64,000 nucleotides of DNA from Candidatus Thiovulum imperiosus (lineage in GTDB: Bacteria; Campylobacterota; Campylobacteria; Campylobacterales; Thiovulaceae), in the NCBI GenBank assembly GCA_024281175.1, contig JAMJTW010000007.1:1-64000 (forward strand), read 5' to 3'. Positions 20,493-30,378 of this stretch are shown here, piece by piece; position 1 is the first letter of the stretch, and every line of letters begins with the position of its first letter. The position numbers and the translations under genes are program-made. The notes beneath the pieces were generated by a model. It saw only the letters and a list, made by a program, of their open reading frames with translations, ran no database searches and was not told the DNA's origin.

Positions 20493-20502
20493 TAAAATTG
20501 TA
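20482..20502 (+). repeat. Cassette junction repeat 2, left half only
   Basis: TGCCTTTCTGATAAAATTGTA without the AGAAAGGC right arm; leads into the Type IIG gene. Confidence 0.85.
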
Positions 20503-20515
20503 ATTTTGGAGTTTT

Positions 20516-23515
20516 GTGATGTTTAGTGATAGGGTTTTTAAGAACCATTTAAAAAATATTAAAGAGGCAAAATATGCTGATAGGTTTGGGAACCTAAAAG
20601 ATTTTTTAGCCTCAAAAGAGAATATTTTAAAATCGAAAGAGGAGAATTATCAAGCTGGATTTTTAAATGATATTTTTGTAAAGGTTCTTGGTTACACTCT
20701 ATTTCCTCGTCCAAATTGGAATTTAACAACAGAGTTTAAAAATATTTCAGATTCAAAAAAAGTTGATGGAGCAGTTTTAAAAGATAGAAATCCAATTGCA
20801 GTAGTTGAATTGAAATCTGTTAAGACAAAAATTGAGAAGATAAAAGAACAGGCGTTTTCCTATAAAGATAATCATCCAACTTGTCGCTATGTGATAACTT
20901 CAAACTTTGAGAAAATTCGTCTCTACATAGACCACTCAAACGAGTGGATAGAGTTTGATTTGTTCAATTTAGATTTAGAAGAGTTTAAAAAGTTTTATCT
21001 TCTTCTCTCAAAAGAGTCTCTCTTTGCTGATTTGCCTCAAATTATGAAGAGTGAAGAGAAAAAGAGAAGAGAGAATATTGCTACCGATTTTTATAAAAAC
21101 TATTCAGATATTCGTCTTGAACTTTTTTACAAAATTTTTGAAGAGAACGAAGTTTCAAAAGAGGTTTCACTCTCTTCAGCTCAAAAGATTTTAGACAGAT
21201 TTATATTTCTATTTTTTGCTGAAGATAGGTATCTTTTAAATCCGAAGATTTCAAAAGAGATAATAGAGAAGTGGAATAGAGATTGGGAAAGTAGGGAACT
21301 TTGGCATTTTGTAAAATTAGCTTTTCAAGGAATTGACTCTGGAAATGTTCGAATGGAAATTCCAGCATACAGCGGAGGACTTTTCAGAGAAGATAGAAAT
21401 TTAGATGCTCTAAAAATTAGTGATGGGGTTTTAGAGAAAGCTCTTCTTCTTTCAGAATATGATTATCAAAGTGAGTTAGATGTAAATATTTTGGGACACA
21501 TTTTTGAAAATTCACTCGATGATTTGGAGAAAATTCGAGAGAACCTTTTTGGAGATGAGTTTGAGATAAGTAGGGCGATTAGGAAAAAAGATGGAATTTT
21601 CTACACACCAAAATATATAGTGAAATATATAGTAGAGAATTCAGTTGGAAAGATTTGTAGAGAGAAACGAAAAGAGTTAGATGTTTTTGAGTATCGAAAG
21701 TTTCTGGAAAATCTAAAAATTCTCGACCCCGCTGTTGGAAGTGGAGCATTTCTGAATGGAGTTTTCGATTTTCTAATTGAAGAGTATAGATATGTTCACA
21801 GAGAGATTTCCAAAACATCTAAAGATTTACTCGATTTAGAAAACTTGGATACTCTGATTTTAGAAAATAACCTTTTTGGAATTGATATAAATGTGGAAGC
21901 TGTGGAGATTACGAAACTGTCCCTCTGGTTAAAAACAGCTAAACGGGGGAGAAAACTTACAGATTTAAGTGAAAGTATAAAAGTTGGGAATTCCCTAGTT
22001 GATGAGGTTTTTCCAAATCAGAAATTTGATGTTATTTTGGGAAATCCACCTTACATTAGAATTCAAGGTTTAAAAGATAAGGAGCTGGAGACTGAAAGGT
22101 TTCGGTCTGCTACTGGAAATTATGATATTTATGTTCTTTTTATGGAGAGGGCTTTAGAGATGATTTCAGAAAATGGAAAAGCCTCTTTTATTCTTCCTCA
22201 TAAGTTTCTAATTTCAGAATTTGGAAAAGGAATTAGGGAGGTTCTTTTAGAAAAGAGAGGTTTAGAAAGTTTAGTCCATTTTGGTAGTGAAACAGTTTTT
22301 AAAGACGCTTCAACTTACACATGTATTGTTACTCTTTCAGAGGGAAACGAAAAGATAGAGTTTACTGAAACAGAACCGAGTAAATTAGAAGAGTTAGAAT
22401 TCTCTTCTACTCCATATGAAAATCTCTCTTCTGAAAAATGGATTTTAAAAGATGATAAAACTTCTAAGATATTAGAGAAATTGCAAAAGCAAAAACTTAG
22501 AGCTGGTGATGTTTTTGAAAAGATATTTCAAGGTATAGCGACAAGTGGCGACAAAATATATCTTTTGGAAAAACGGAAAAATGGACTCTACTCAAACTCT
22601 TTAAAAAGAGATGTGGAAATTGAGAATGGACTTCTAAAACCTATTTTAAAAGGTGAAGATATTTCCAGATATGGAGATTTGGAAAATCGATATTTTGTTA
22701 TCTTTCCCTACCTCATCGAAAATGGAAAAGCTACACCTATGAGTGAGAAATATATTTCTGAAAATTTCCCAAATGGATATAAATATCTGAAAGAGAATGA
22801 GAAAGAGTTGCGAAATCGGGAACGGGGGAAAATGAATAGAGATGGCTGGTTTCTCTATATATATCCTAAAAGCTTGACAGAATTTGAACAAGAGAAAATT
22901 GTAAGTCCAGACATAATTCATAAAATGCAATTGAGCTTAGATACAAAAGATTTAATTGTAAAAAATGGAGGTTATGGAATTAAAATTAGAAAAGAGTTCA
23001 AAAAATTTCAGAATGAACTTCTTGCACTTTTAAACTCTTCCTTGATGTGGTTCTTCTTAAAAAATACTGGAACTGAACTCCGTGGAGGATACTTCCGTTT
23101 CAATACAAAATATATTGAACCTTTCCCAATTCCAGATTTAAACAAATTATCAAAAAGTGGAATTTCAAAAAAAGCGAAAAAACTTTTAGAATTGAATTCA
23201 AAATTAAAACTTGAAAAAAACTCATTTCTCGATGAGGTTCGTGAAGATTATGAACTTTCCAAACTCTCTAAAAAACTTCAAAACTTTGAAACTCTCTCTC
23301 TTTCAGATTTTATAAAAGAGATAGCAAAAGCGAAAAAGTGGAAATTGAGTAAGAAAATGGAAAAATATTTAAAAAACCATTGGAAAACTTTCTTTGAAGA
23401 ATCGAAAGAGGAAATTTTAAAAACTTTAAAAGAGATTCATAAACTTGAAACTGAAATTGATGAAAAAGTTTATCAACTCTACAACTTAACTCCAGAAGAG
23501 ATAAAAGAGATATAG
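20516..23515 (+). CDS. Type IIG restriction-modification enzyme (Eco57I-like), copy 1
   Basis: N-term nuclease-like KKVDGAVLKDRNPIAVVELKS; motif I ILDPAVGSGAFL; NPPYIRIQG motif IV; C-term TaqI-like specificity domain. Confidence 0.9.
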   Translation: MMFSDRVFKNHLKNIKEAKYADRFGNLKDFLASKENILKSKEENYQAGFLNDIFVKVLGYTLFPRPNWNLTTEFKNISDSKKVDGAVLKDRNPIAVVELKSVKTKIEKIKEQAFSYKDNHPTCRYVITSNFEKIRLYIDHSNEWIEFDLFNLDLEEFKKFYLLLSKESLFADLPQIMKSEEKKRRENIATDFYKNYSDIRLELFYKIFEENEVSKEVSLSSAQKILDRFIFLFFAEDRYLLNPKISKEIIEKWNRDWESRELWHFVKLAFQGIDSGNVRMEIPAYSGGLFREDRNLDALKISDGVLEKALLLSEYDYQSELDVNILGHIFENSLDDLEKIRENLFGDEFEISRAIRKKDGIFYTPKYIVKYIVENSVGKICREKRKELDVFEYRKFLENLKILDPAVGSGAFLNGVFDFLIEEYRYVHREISKTSKDLLDLENLDTLILENNLFGIDINVEAVEITKLSLWLKTAKRGRKLTDLSESIKVGNSLVDEVFPNQKFDVILGNPPYIRIQGLKDKELETERFRSATGNYDIYVLFMERALEMISENGKASFILPHKFLISEFGKGIREVLLEKRGLESLVHFGSETVFKDASTYTCIVTLSEGNEKIEFTETEPSKLEELEFSSTPYENLSSEKWILKDDKTSKILEKLQKQKLRAGDVFEKIFQGIATSGDKIYLLEKRKNGLYSNSLKRDVEIENGLLKPILKGEDISRYGDLENRYFVIFPYLIENGKATPMSEKYISENFPNGYKYLKENEKELRNRERGKMNRDGWFLYIYPKSLTEFEQEKIVSPDIIHKMQLSLDTKDLIVKNGGYGIKIRKEFKKFQNELLALLNSSLMWFFLKNTGTELRGGYFRFNTKYIEPFPIPDLNKLSKSGISKKAKKLLELNSKLKLEKNSFLDEVREDYELSKLSKKLQNFETLSLSDFIKEIAKAKKWKLSKKMEKYLKNHWKTFFEESKEEILKTLKEIHKLETEIDEKVYQLYNLTPEEIKEI

Positions 23516-23529
23516 AGATTTCGAAAAAG

Positions 23530-23588
23530 TGCCTTTCTGATAAAATTGTAATTGCAAAAAATTCTTAGAAAGGCAACGAAATTATATC
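23530..23588 (+). repeat. Cassette junction repeat 3 (GCCTTTCT 23531-23538 / AGAAAGGC 23567-23574)
   Basis: GCCTTTCTGATAAAATTGTAATTGCA...AGAAAGGCAACGAAATTATATC-ATG. Confidence 0.9.
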
Positions 23589-23810
23589 ATGACAAATCAG
23601 ATGATGACAATTCAAATCGGCAAAGATTACACAGTTCAAGTTGGACATAAAACAGAAATGGGAAAACTTAATGATGTTCTAACAATTGGAAATGAGTATC
23701 GAGAAAAAAGAGGTTTAAGAAAAGTTGAACTGCAAGATTGGTTAAGACTTGAAGCAACTTGGGAATATATTATTGTCCGCTCAAAAACAAAGGAAACACC
23801 AGACTTTTTT

Positions 23811-23833
23811 AAATCAGGTGTCACACCTGATTT
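23811..23833. repeat. Embedded palindrome AAATCAGGTGT-C-ACACCTGATTT in KilA-N copy 2
   Basis: Perfect 11+1+11 inverted repeat, 222 nt after the ATG. Confidence 0.9.
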
Positions 23834-23857
23834 AGATTTTAAGATTTTAAGATTTTA
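23834..23857. repeat. 8-nt tandem repeat AGATTTTA x3
   Basis: Directly abuts the embedded palindrome and causes the frameshift. Confidence 0.9.
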
Positions 23858-24338
23858 AAAGATGTTATTAATAGAGTAAATTACTCGGAAATGATGAAAA
23901 AGTATAAAAATGTTATTTTTTCAAAACGAGGTAAGTATGGCGGAACTTGGGCAGATTTGAGAATTATGCTAGACCTTGCAAATTATCTTGACCCTGTTTT
24001 AAAAGATGAAATGTATGAAGTTTTTATAAATCAAAAAATCCTCTTTTGGAGAGATGTTGGTGGTGAAAACTTCAAAGAGTTCAATTCTCTCATCGACACT
24101 CTTCCAGACCGAAAAGGAAAAAGTAACAGAAATCTCTATATAGAAATCTCTTTAGAAATTCGTAGAAAACTTTCTATTCTCTCTACAAAAGGATATAACG
24201 GAAAAGAGCATCATGCACTAATTCAAGAAAATCGAGCTGAATGGCTTAAAAGTTTGAGTTTTGCAATTAAAGTTGGATTTATAAAATCTTATGAAGAGTT
24301 GAAAGATACTTTTGAAAAGTTGGAAGTTATCGAGGAAA

Positions 24339-24398
24339 TGCCTTTCTGATAAAATTGTAGTTGCAAAATCACAAATAGAAAGGCGACGAAATTATATC
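24339..24398 (+). repeat. Cassette junction repeat 4 (GCCTTTCT 24340-24347 / AGAAAGGC 24377-24384)
   Basis: Same structure; left arm encodes the MPF-stop of copy 2. Confidence 0.9.
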
Positions 24399-25124
24399 AT
24401 GACAAATCAGATGATGAATGTTCAAATCGGAAAAGAGTTCACAGTTCAAATTGGACATAAAACAGAAATGGGAAAACTCAATGATATTTTCACTATTGGA
24501 AATGAGTATCGAAAGAAAAAAGGTCTTCGAGCAGTTGAAATTTATGAGTGGCTTAGAAAAGAGAACACTTGGGAGTTTATTCTTGAAGTAGAACGAAAAT
24601 ATGGGAGTAAATTCCAAACTGCCGAATCGGCAGTTTGCCTTTCAGACCATAAAAACAGTTCTGGAAAAATAGATTTTTCAAAACTCTTGAAGCAGTTTTC
24701 TGTAATAAAATCTCAAAGAGGTGGAAAACCTGAAAATAGAGGATATTGGGCAAACTTGTATATTTTGTTAAAAGCAGGTGCTTTCTTATCTACTAAATTA
24801 GAATTAGAAATTTATGAAGTTTTCATAAATCAAAAAATTCTTTTTTGGAGAGATTTGGGTGGTGAAAACTTCAAAGAGTTCAATTCTCTCATCGACACTC
24901 TTCCAGACCGAAAAGGAAAAAGTAACAGAAATCTCTATATAGAAATTTCTTTGGAAATTCGGCGAAAACTTGAGATTTTAAAAAGCAAAGGATATAACGA
25001 AAAAGAGCATAACGCTTTAATTCAGGAGTCTCGAGCAAATTGGCTTAATGTTTTAAGTTTAGGAATTGGTACTGGAATGATAAAGACCTATAAAGATTTA
25101 ATAACAATTTTAGAGAAACTATGA
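24399..25124 (+). CDS. KilA-N domain protein, copy 3 (C-terminal type B)
   Basis: MTNQMMNVQIGKEF...; SQRGGKPENRGYWANLYILLKAG; ends ILEKL with ATGA overlap to the Type IIG gene. Confidence 0.82.
   Translation: MTNQMMNVQIGKEFTVQIGHKTEMGKLNDIFTIGNEYRKKKGLRAVEIYEWLRKENTWEFILEVERKYGSKFQTAESAVCLSDHKNSSGKIDFSKLLKQFSVIKSQRGGKPENRGYWANLYILLKAGAFLSTKLELEIYEVFINQKILFWRDLGGENFKEFNSLIDTLPDRKGKSNRNLYIEISLEIRRKLEILKSKGYNEKEHNALIQESRANWLNVLSLGIGTGMIKTYKDLITILEKL
24615..24637. repeat. Embedded palindrome CAAACTGCCGA-A-TCGGCAGTTTG in KilA-N copy 3
   Basis: Perfect 11+1+11, 216 nt after the ATG. Confidence 0.95.
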
Positions 25125-28100
25125 AAAAGAGAAACCGAGAGTTTTTAACTTTTGCCTATTCAAATTCTACGATTTCGGAAGAGAAGTTTCGAGGATTTCT
25201 AAGAGAGCTAAAAGTTTATCTTCTAAAAGTAGAAAAGTTGGAATTGGAAGAGAACGGAAAAGAGTATTTGAAAGCTCTATTCCGAAGTGTTGGATTTCAA
25301 GAACATAAAATCGAGGCTTTTAAGAAAGTAGACTTGGCGATTGAAAATCAAGTTTTTATCGAAACAAAACTTCCAAAAAGTTCTGAAATGATTTCAAATT
25401 CTGATTTTAGAAAAAAGGCTTTTGCTCAAATCTGTTACTACACAAAAGAGTTTGGAAGTGCAAATTTGAAGCACCTCATCGCTACTGATTTTCAAAATCT
25501 CTACCTTTTCAAAACAAGAGAGATACAGAAAGTAGATTTAAAGTATCGCAAAAGTGCAAAGACCGATGAGGTCTATCGGGAACTTCAAACTTTAGAAATT
25601 CCAGAATTGGATTTCACAAAAGTTGAGTTTTCGAAATTCCAAATTTCGGAACTTGAGAAACTTGAAAAGGATTTGGAAAGCAACTTCAAACTTAAAAGAG
25701 AACTGACCGCAATTTACAAACTTCTTTCTCCTCAAAATCTGCTAGAAATCGATGTTGGAAAGGATATGAATAGACTCGATTTAGGTTTCTATCATGAACT
25801 TTTACACATCTTTGGAGTTGAGGAAAAAGTGGATAGCGATGGAATTCAGAAGATTTTGAGAAAGCGGGAAAGAGATGCAGGAAGCATTTTAGAACTTGTT
25901 TTTTCTGAAAAGAAGATGGAATTTGAAGAGGCTTTTGAACTCTCTGTAATTTGGCTAAATCGAATTCTCTTTCTGAAACTTCTTGAGGCGAGACTTCGAT
26001 TTATGCACCCAAATTTTCCAAGTTTCATGAACTCCAAAACCCTTCCAGATTTTCGAGCTTTGGAAAATCTCTTTTTTGAAGTTATGGCAAAAAAGAAGAG
26101 AAAAGCTGGACTTGAGAAGTTTTCAAAAATTCCATATATGAACTCTTCACTTTTTGAGAAGAAAGAGTTGGAAGAGAAGTTTTTTGGAATTCGAGATTTG
26201 GACTCCAATTTGGAAATGGAACTTTGGGAAAACTCACTTTTGGGTGAGGGAAAACTGAAAACTTTGGAATACCTTTTCAGATTTCTCGACTCCTACGATT
26301 TTGGAAGTAATAAATTTGAGGAAGTTGCAAAAGAGGATAGAACTCTAATCAAATCTTCTGTTTTGGGTCTTATCTTTGAAAAGGTGAATGGATACAGCGA
26401 GGGTTCTCACTACACTCCAAGTTTCATAACTCAAAAACTTGCAAAAGACTCTTTGAACTCTTTTGAGGGAACTCTTTCAGAAATCAGAGTTCTTGACCCG
26501 TCGGTTGGTTCGGGGCATATTTTAGTTTCGGTTTTGAATGAGTTGGTGCTTCGAGGTGTAGAACTTCCAGACCAATTTGGAAAGAGCCGCAAACTCTCGT
26601 TGGAAAATGATGAAATTCATATTGCCGATGAGGTTCAATATATTGAGGAAAATGGAGTTTTTCCCGCTGAAGCTACTCGAATTCAGGTAGCACTTTTCCA
26701 AAAGGTGAAGAGTGTAATTGAGAAAAATCTTTTTGGAGTTGATATAAATCCAAATTCAGTAGAAATTGCACGATTACGGCTCTGGGTGGAACTTTTGAAG
26801 TGGAGCTATTACGACGAAAACGGAAAGTTTATAACACTACCAAATTTAGATGTAAATGTAAAAGTTGGAAACTCGCTACTTTCCCAATTTCCACTTTCTG
26901 AAAGTTTGGAAAAAATTGGAAAAGAGAAAGTTCTAAGACTTCAGGAACTTGGAAAGAGCTACTTCCATAAAAGCGGTTCTGAGAAGAGAGAAATCGAAAA
27001 AGAGATTTCAGAAATCAGAAGTAGCTTTAGAAAGGAGTTAGAAACTGGTAGTTCTGAAAAGAAAGGAATGCAAAAACTTCTGGAGAGTTTTCTAACTGAA
27101 TTTGAAGAGAATTTTGTTTCAGAATTTCTTGAAATTTATAAGCCTCAAAAACCTCTTTTTAGCGATGAAAAGAAGAAAGGGTATAAAAAGAGACTGAAGC
27201 AGATTTCAGATTTACATGAAAAGATAGAATTCTTGGAACATCTACCAAACGGTTTTGAGTGGAGATTTGAGTTTCCAGATGTTTTAAGAGAAGATGGAAG
27301 TTTTGAGGGATTTGACCTCATCGTCGCAAATCCTCCATATATCAGAATTCAAGGTTTAGATAGAGATATTTCAGACGCTTACAAAAAGATTTACAAATCA
27401 GCAACTGGAAATTACGATATTTATGTTCTTTTTGTAGAGCGGTTTTTAGAACTTCTAAAACCACACGGAAACCTCCATTTCATCATGCCTCATAAATGGA
27501 TAAATTCTGGTTTTGGAAAAGGTCTTCGGGAGCTTACAAAAAAGAAGATTTCCCAATTTATCTCTTTTGGTGAATATCTCGTTTTTGACAATGCGATGAC
27601 TTGCACCTCTTTGGCAATGTTCCACAAAAGAGAGCAGGAAACTCTGAAATATGCCGAGTTTCAGGATAGTTCAAAAAAAGAGAGAATGGAAAAGTGCCGA
27701 AAAGAGAAGAGAATGGAAACCGCAGAGTGCGAACCTCATCTTGAAATTACAGAGTTTCTTGAAACCCTTTCAGAATTTGAAACTATCTCTACGAAAAAGT
27801 TAGGTTCTGAACCTTGGATTTTTAAAAAAGGTGGAATTGTAGAAGTTTTAGAAAAGTTGGAAGAGCAACCTTACAAAGTTTCAGATGTTTTTGAAAAGAT
27901 ATTTACTGGAATTCAAACTAGCGGAGATGACATCTTTCTTCTAAATTTAGATTTCAAATCAAAAGAGATACTTAAAAGAGAGAAAAATGGTGAAAAGTTC
28001 CCAACTTTCAAATTTGAAGAAGAGTTTCTAAAACCAATTCTCAAAGGAAATGATGTTCATCGATACGAAAAACTTCAAAATAAATATTGGGTCATTTTTC

Positions 28101-28879
28101 CTTACAAATTTGTAAATGGTAAAGCTGAACTCTACTCGGAAGAAGAGATTTCTGAAAAGTTTCCAGAAAGCTACAAATATCTGAAATATTTTGAAAAGGA
28201 GTTTAGACAACGGGAACGGGGGAGATTTGATATAGATGGGAAATGGTTTCAATTTGGAAGAAAACAGGGGTTGAATGGTGTTGAAATTGAGAAACTTATG
28301 CAACCAGATATTTCATTTGGCGGTAACTTTGCTTTAGACTCAAAACAAAAGTTTTTCCATTCAACAACTATTTACAGTTGGGTTAAAAAAAAGAGTATCG
28401 AAACAGATTACAAATTCTACTTAGCAATTCTAAATTCAAAAGTGATGTGGTTTTTCATTCGAAATAGGGGAACTGTTTTAGCAAATGGCTATTTCCGATT
28501 TTTACCTAGCTACCTAAACCCTTTCCCACTCCCTGCTCCCTCTCCAGTTTCCGAAAAAGTCCTTTCAACTCTTGTAGATTTTGTGCTTTTTGAAAAGGAG
28601 ATTTCCCCAAAAGAGAGGAACACAGAACTTCTTGAAAGTGTAATTGACATAGTAGTTTTCAATCTCTATTTTGAAGAAGAGATGAAAAAAGCTGACTGTT
28701 ATATTCTTGATAGACTTTTTGAAAAATTGCAACCTTTGGAAAATTTTGAAGATTTGGAAACAAAACGAGAATATTTAAAAGCTGTTGAAAACTTTTTTAA
28801 TAAAGACTCTAAAATTAAAAGAAGTTTGATTTTTTCATATAAACTTATCGATGAGGTGCAAATTATAAATGGCAAATGA
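25121..28879 (+). CDS. Type IIG restriction-modification enzyme (Eco57I-like), copy 2
   Basis: N-term KVDLAIENQVFIETK nuclease-like; VLDPSVGSGHIL motif I; ANPPYIRIQG motif IV. Confidence 0.9.
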   Translation: MKKRNREFLTFAYSNSTISEEKFRGFLRELKVYLLKVEKLELEENGKEYLKALFRSVGFQEHKIEAFKKVDLAIENQVFIETKLPKSSEMISNSDFRKKAFAQICYYTKEFGSANLKHLIATDFQNLYLFKTREIQKVDLKYRKSAKTDEVYRELQTLEIPELDFTKVEFSKFQISELEKLEKDLESNFKLKRELTAIYKLLSPQNLLEIDVGKDMNRLDLGFYHELLHIFGVEEKVDSDGIQKILRKRERDAGSILELVFSEKKMEFEEAFELSVIWLNRILFLKLLEARLRFMHPNFPSFMNSKTLPDFRALENLFFEVMAKKKRKAGLEKFSKIPYMNSSLFEKKELEEKFFGIRDLDSNLEMELWENSLLGEGKLKTLEYLFRFLDSYDFGSNKFEEVAKEDRTLIKSSVLGLIFEKVNGYSEGSHYTPSFITQKLAKDSLNSFEGTLSEIRVLDPSVGSGHILVSVLNELVLRGVELPDQFGKSRKLSLENDEIHIADEVQYIEENGVFPAEATRIQVALFQKVKSVIEKNLFGVDINPNSVEIARLRLWVELLKWSYYDENGKFITLPNLDVNVKVGNSLLSQFPLSESLEKIGKEKVLRLQELGKSYFHKSGSEKREIEKEISEIRSSFRKELETGSSEKKGMQKLLESFLTEFEENFVSEFLEIYKPQKPLFSDEKKKGYKKRLKQISDLHEKIEFLEHLPNGFEWRFEFPDVLREDGSFEGFDLIVANPPYIRIQGLDRDISDAYKKIYKSATGNYDIYVLFVERFLELLKPHGNLHFIMPHKWINSGFGKGLRELTKKKISQFISFGEYLVFDNAMTCTSLAMFHKREQETLKYAEFQDSSKKERMEKCRKEKRMETAECEPHLEITEFLETLSEFETISTKKLGSEPWIFKKGGIVEVLEKLEEQPYKVSDVFEKIFTGIQTSGDDIFLLNLDFKSKEILKREKNGEKFPTFKFEEEFLKPILKGNDVHRYEKLQNKYWVIFPYKFVNGKAELYSEEEISEKFPESYKYLKYFEKEFRQRERGRFDIDGKWFQFGRKQGLNGVEIEKLMQPDISFGGNFALDSKQKFFHSTTIYSWVKKKSIETDYKFYLAILNSKVMWFFIRNRGTVLANGYFRFLPSYLNPFPLPAPSPVSEKVLSTLVDFVLFEKEISPKERNTELLESVIDIVVFNLYFEEEMKKADCYILDRLFEKLQPLENFEDLETKREYLKAVENFFNKDSKIKRSLIFSYKLIDEVQIINGK

Positions 28880-30302
28880 TTTTGGTTTAGAACCAGAAAT
28901 TATAAATTCTGTTGGTCTCAAAATTGAGAGTTTAGAATTAGAAAATTTCCGTTTTTTTGGAACTGACAATAATGTTTTTACTCTTAATTCGCAAAACACT
29001 CTAATTTATGGAGAAAATGGCTCTGGAAAAAGTTCTATTTTTAGAGCTTTTGAAATTTTAGGTAAAGAAAAAATATCTTCTAAAGAGTGGAAAGAGAATA
29101 AAAATATCTATTCTGATACTTACACTTTAATCAAACTCTCTCTCTCAAATGGAAACGAATTTCTTTTAGATGACGATCATTTAGAAATTGCTGATTTCCA
29201 AAAAGAGCTATCAATTTTAAAACCATTTCTTGATTACAAATCTCTCTTAAAAATTAATTATCGAGATTTGGATTTTCACTCTAAAAAGATAAATATTTAT
29301 TCAATTGTGAAAGAGCTTTTTAAAAACTATCCTATTGGAGACAATTTAACTTTAAGTTCAATTAAAAATCCAGACAAATATTTTGAAAAACTAGAGTATA
29401 TTTTGAATTCTCTTCTTCCAGATATTCAGAGCTTTTTGAGTAAATTTTCAGATAACTTTTGGATCGATCAATTTGTCTTTTTAAAACAGTTTACTGATGA
29501 TGATAGAGTTGAGTTTGTCGTTAATATAAATCTTGGATATGCTGAAGAGACCATTGAAAAGCATCATCTCTTTTTCAATGAAGCGAAACTCTCCTCTCTT
29601 GCAATTTCAATATATTTCGCAATTATTAAAGAGTTCTCAACTTTTCAAAATGAAAATGCCCTCAAAATCTTAACTCTTGATGATCTTCTTATCTCTCTCG
29701 ATATGTCGAATAGAATGAAACTCCTGCCAGTTTTGAGAGATGACTTTTCTGACTTTCAAATAATTTTCTTGACTCACGATAAAGAACTCTTTGAAATTTA
29801 TAAAAATGAGAAGGATAGCCCTTTTAAAAATGGAAAAAAGTTTGAAATCTATTTAGACGAGAGTTCTGAAATTGAGAAACCTTTTGTAAAAGAGCATCTG
29901 GATTATTTCCAAACAGCTCGAAAATATTTTGATGAATTTGATTATCCTGCCTCTGCAAACTATTTGCGAAAAGAGGTTGAACGGCTTAAAGAAATTAAGC
30001 AAAAACAGGAAAATAGCAAACAGAATAAAAACGATATTTTCAAAAAATTTCAGAAACTTCTCCAAAATACAGATTTAAAAAACTCTGAAAATCATTCTAA
30101 AGTTGTTGGCAAACTTATCGGTTTTAAAAAAGGCTTTGAGACTGAAACCTCTTCAGAAATTGAATTCGATTTAACTGAAATTAAATCTATTACAGATCGG
30201 ATTTTAAATCCATTTTCTCACAATGACAATTCTAAACCTCTTTACAAAAGTGAGTTGGAAAATGCTTTAGATATTGTTGAAAAGATTAGAAATCAAATTT
30301 AA
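28869..30302 (+). CDS. RecF/SMC-like AAA ATPase
   Basis: LENFRFFG...NTLIYGENGSGKSSIFRAFEIL Walker A; LTLDDLLISLDMSNR Walker B region; overlaps the Type IIG gene by 11 nt. Confidence 0.8.
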   Translation: MANDFGLEPEIINSVGLKIESLELENFRFFGTDNNVFTLNSQNTLIYGENGSGKSSIFRAFEILGKEKISSKEWKENKNIYSDTYTLIKLSLSNGNEFLLDDDHLEIADFQKELSILKPFLDYKSLLKINYRDLDFHSKKINIYSIVKELFKNYPIGDNLTLSSIKNPDKYFEKLEYILNSLLPDIQSFLSKFSDNFWIDQFVFLKQFTDDDRVEFVVNINLGYAEETIEKHHLFFNEAKLSSLAISIYFAIIKEFSTFQNENALKILTLDDLLISLDMSNRMKLLPVLRDDFSDFQIIFLTHDKELFEIYKNEKDSPFKNGKKFEIYLDESSEIEKPFVKEHLDYFQTARKYFDEFDYPASANYLRKEVERLKEIKQKQENSKQNKNDIFKKFQKLLQNTDLKNSENHSKVVGKLIGFKKGFETETSSEIEFDLTEIKSITDRILNPFSHNDNSKPLYKSELENALDIVEKIRNQI

Positions 30303-30320
30303 ATGAGAAATTCTGAACTA

Positions 30321-30378
30321 TGCCTTTCTGATAAAATTGTAGTTGCACACAAATATTAGAAAGGCAACAAATTATATC
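30321..30378 (+). repeat. Cassette junction repeat 5 (GCCTTTCT 30322-30329 / AGAAAGGC 30358-30365)
   Basis: Same structure, upstream of KilA-N copy 4. Confidence 0.9.

Larger units (their letters stand above)
23589..24349 (+). pseudogene. KilA-N domain protein, copy 2, frame-disrupted (possibly phase variable)
   Basis: ORFs 23589..23858 and 23891..24349 together make a KilA-N protein; frame broken at three AGATTTTA units (23834-23857); removing one unit restores the frame. Confidence 0.8.
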
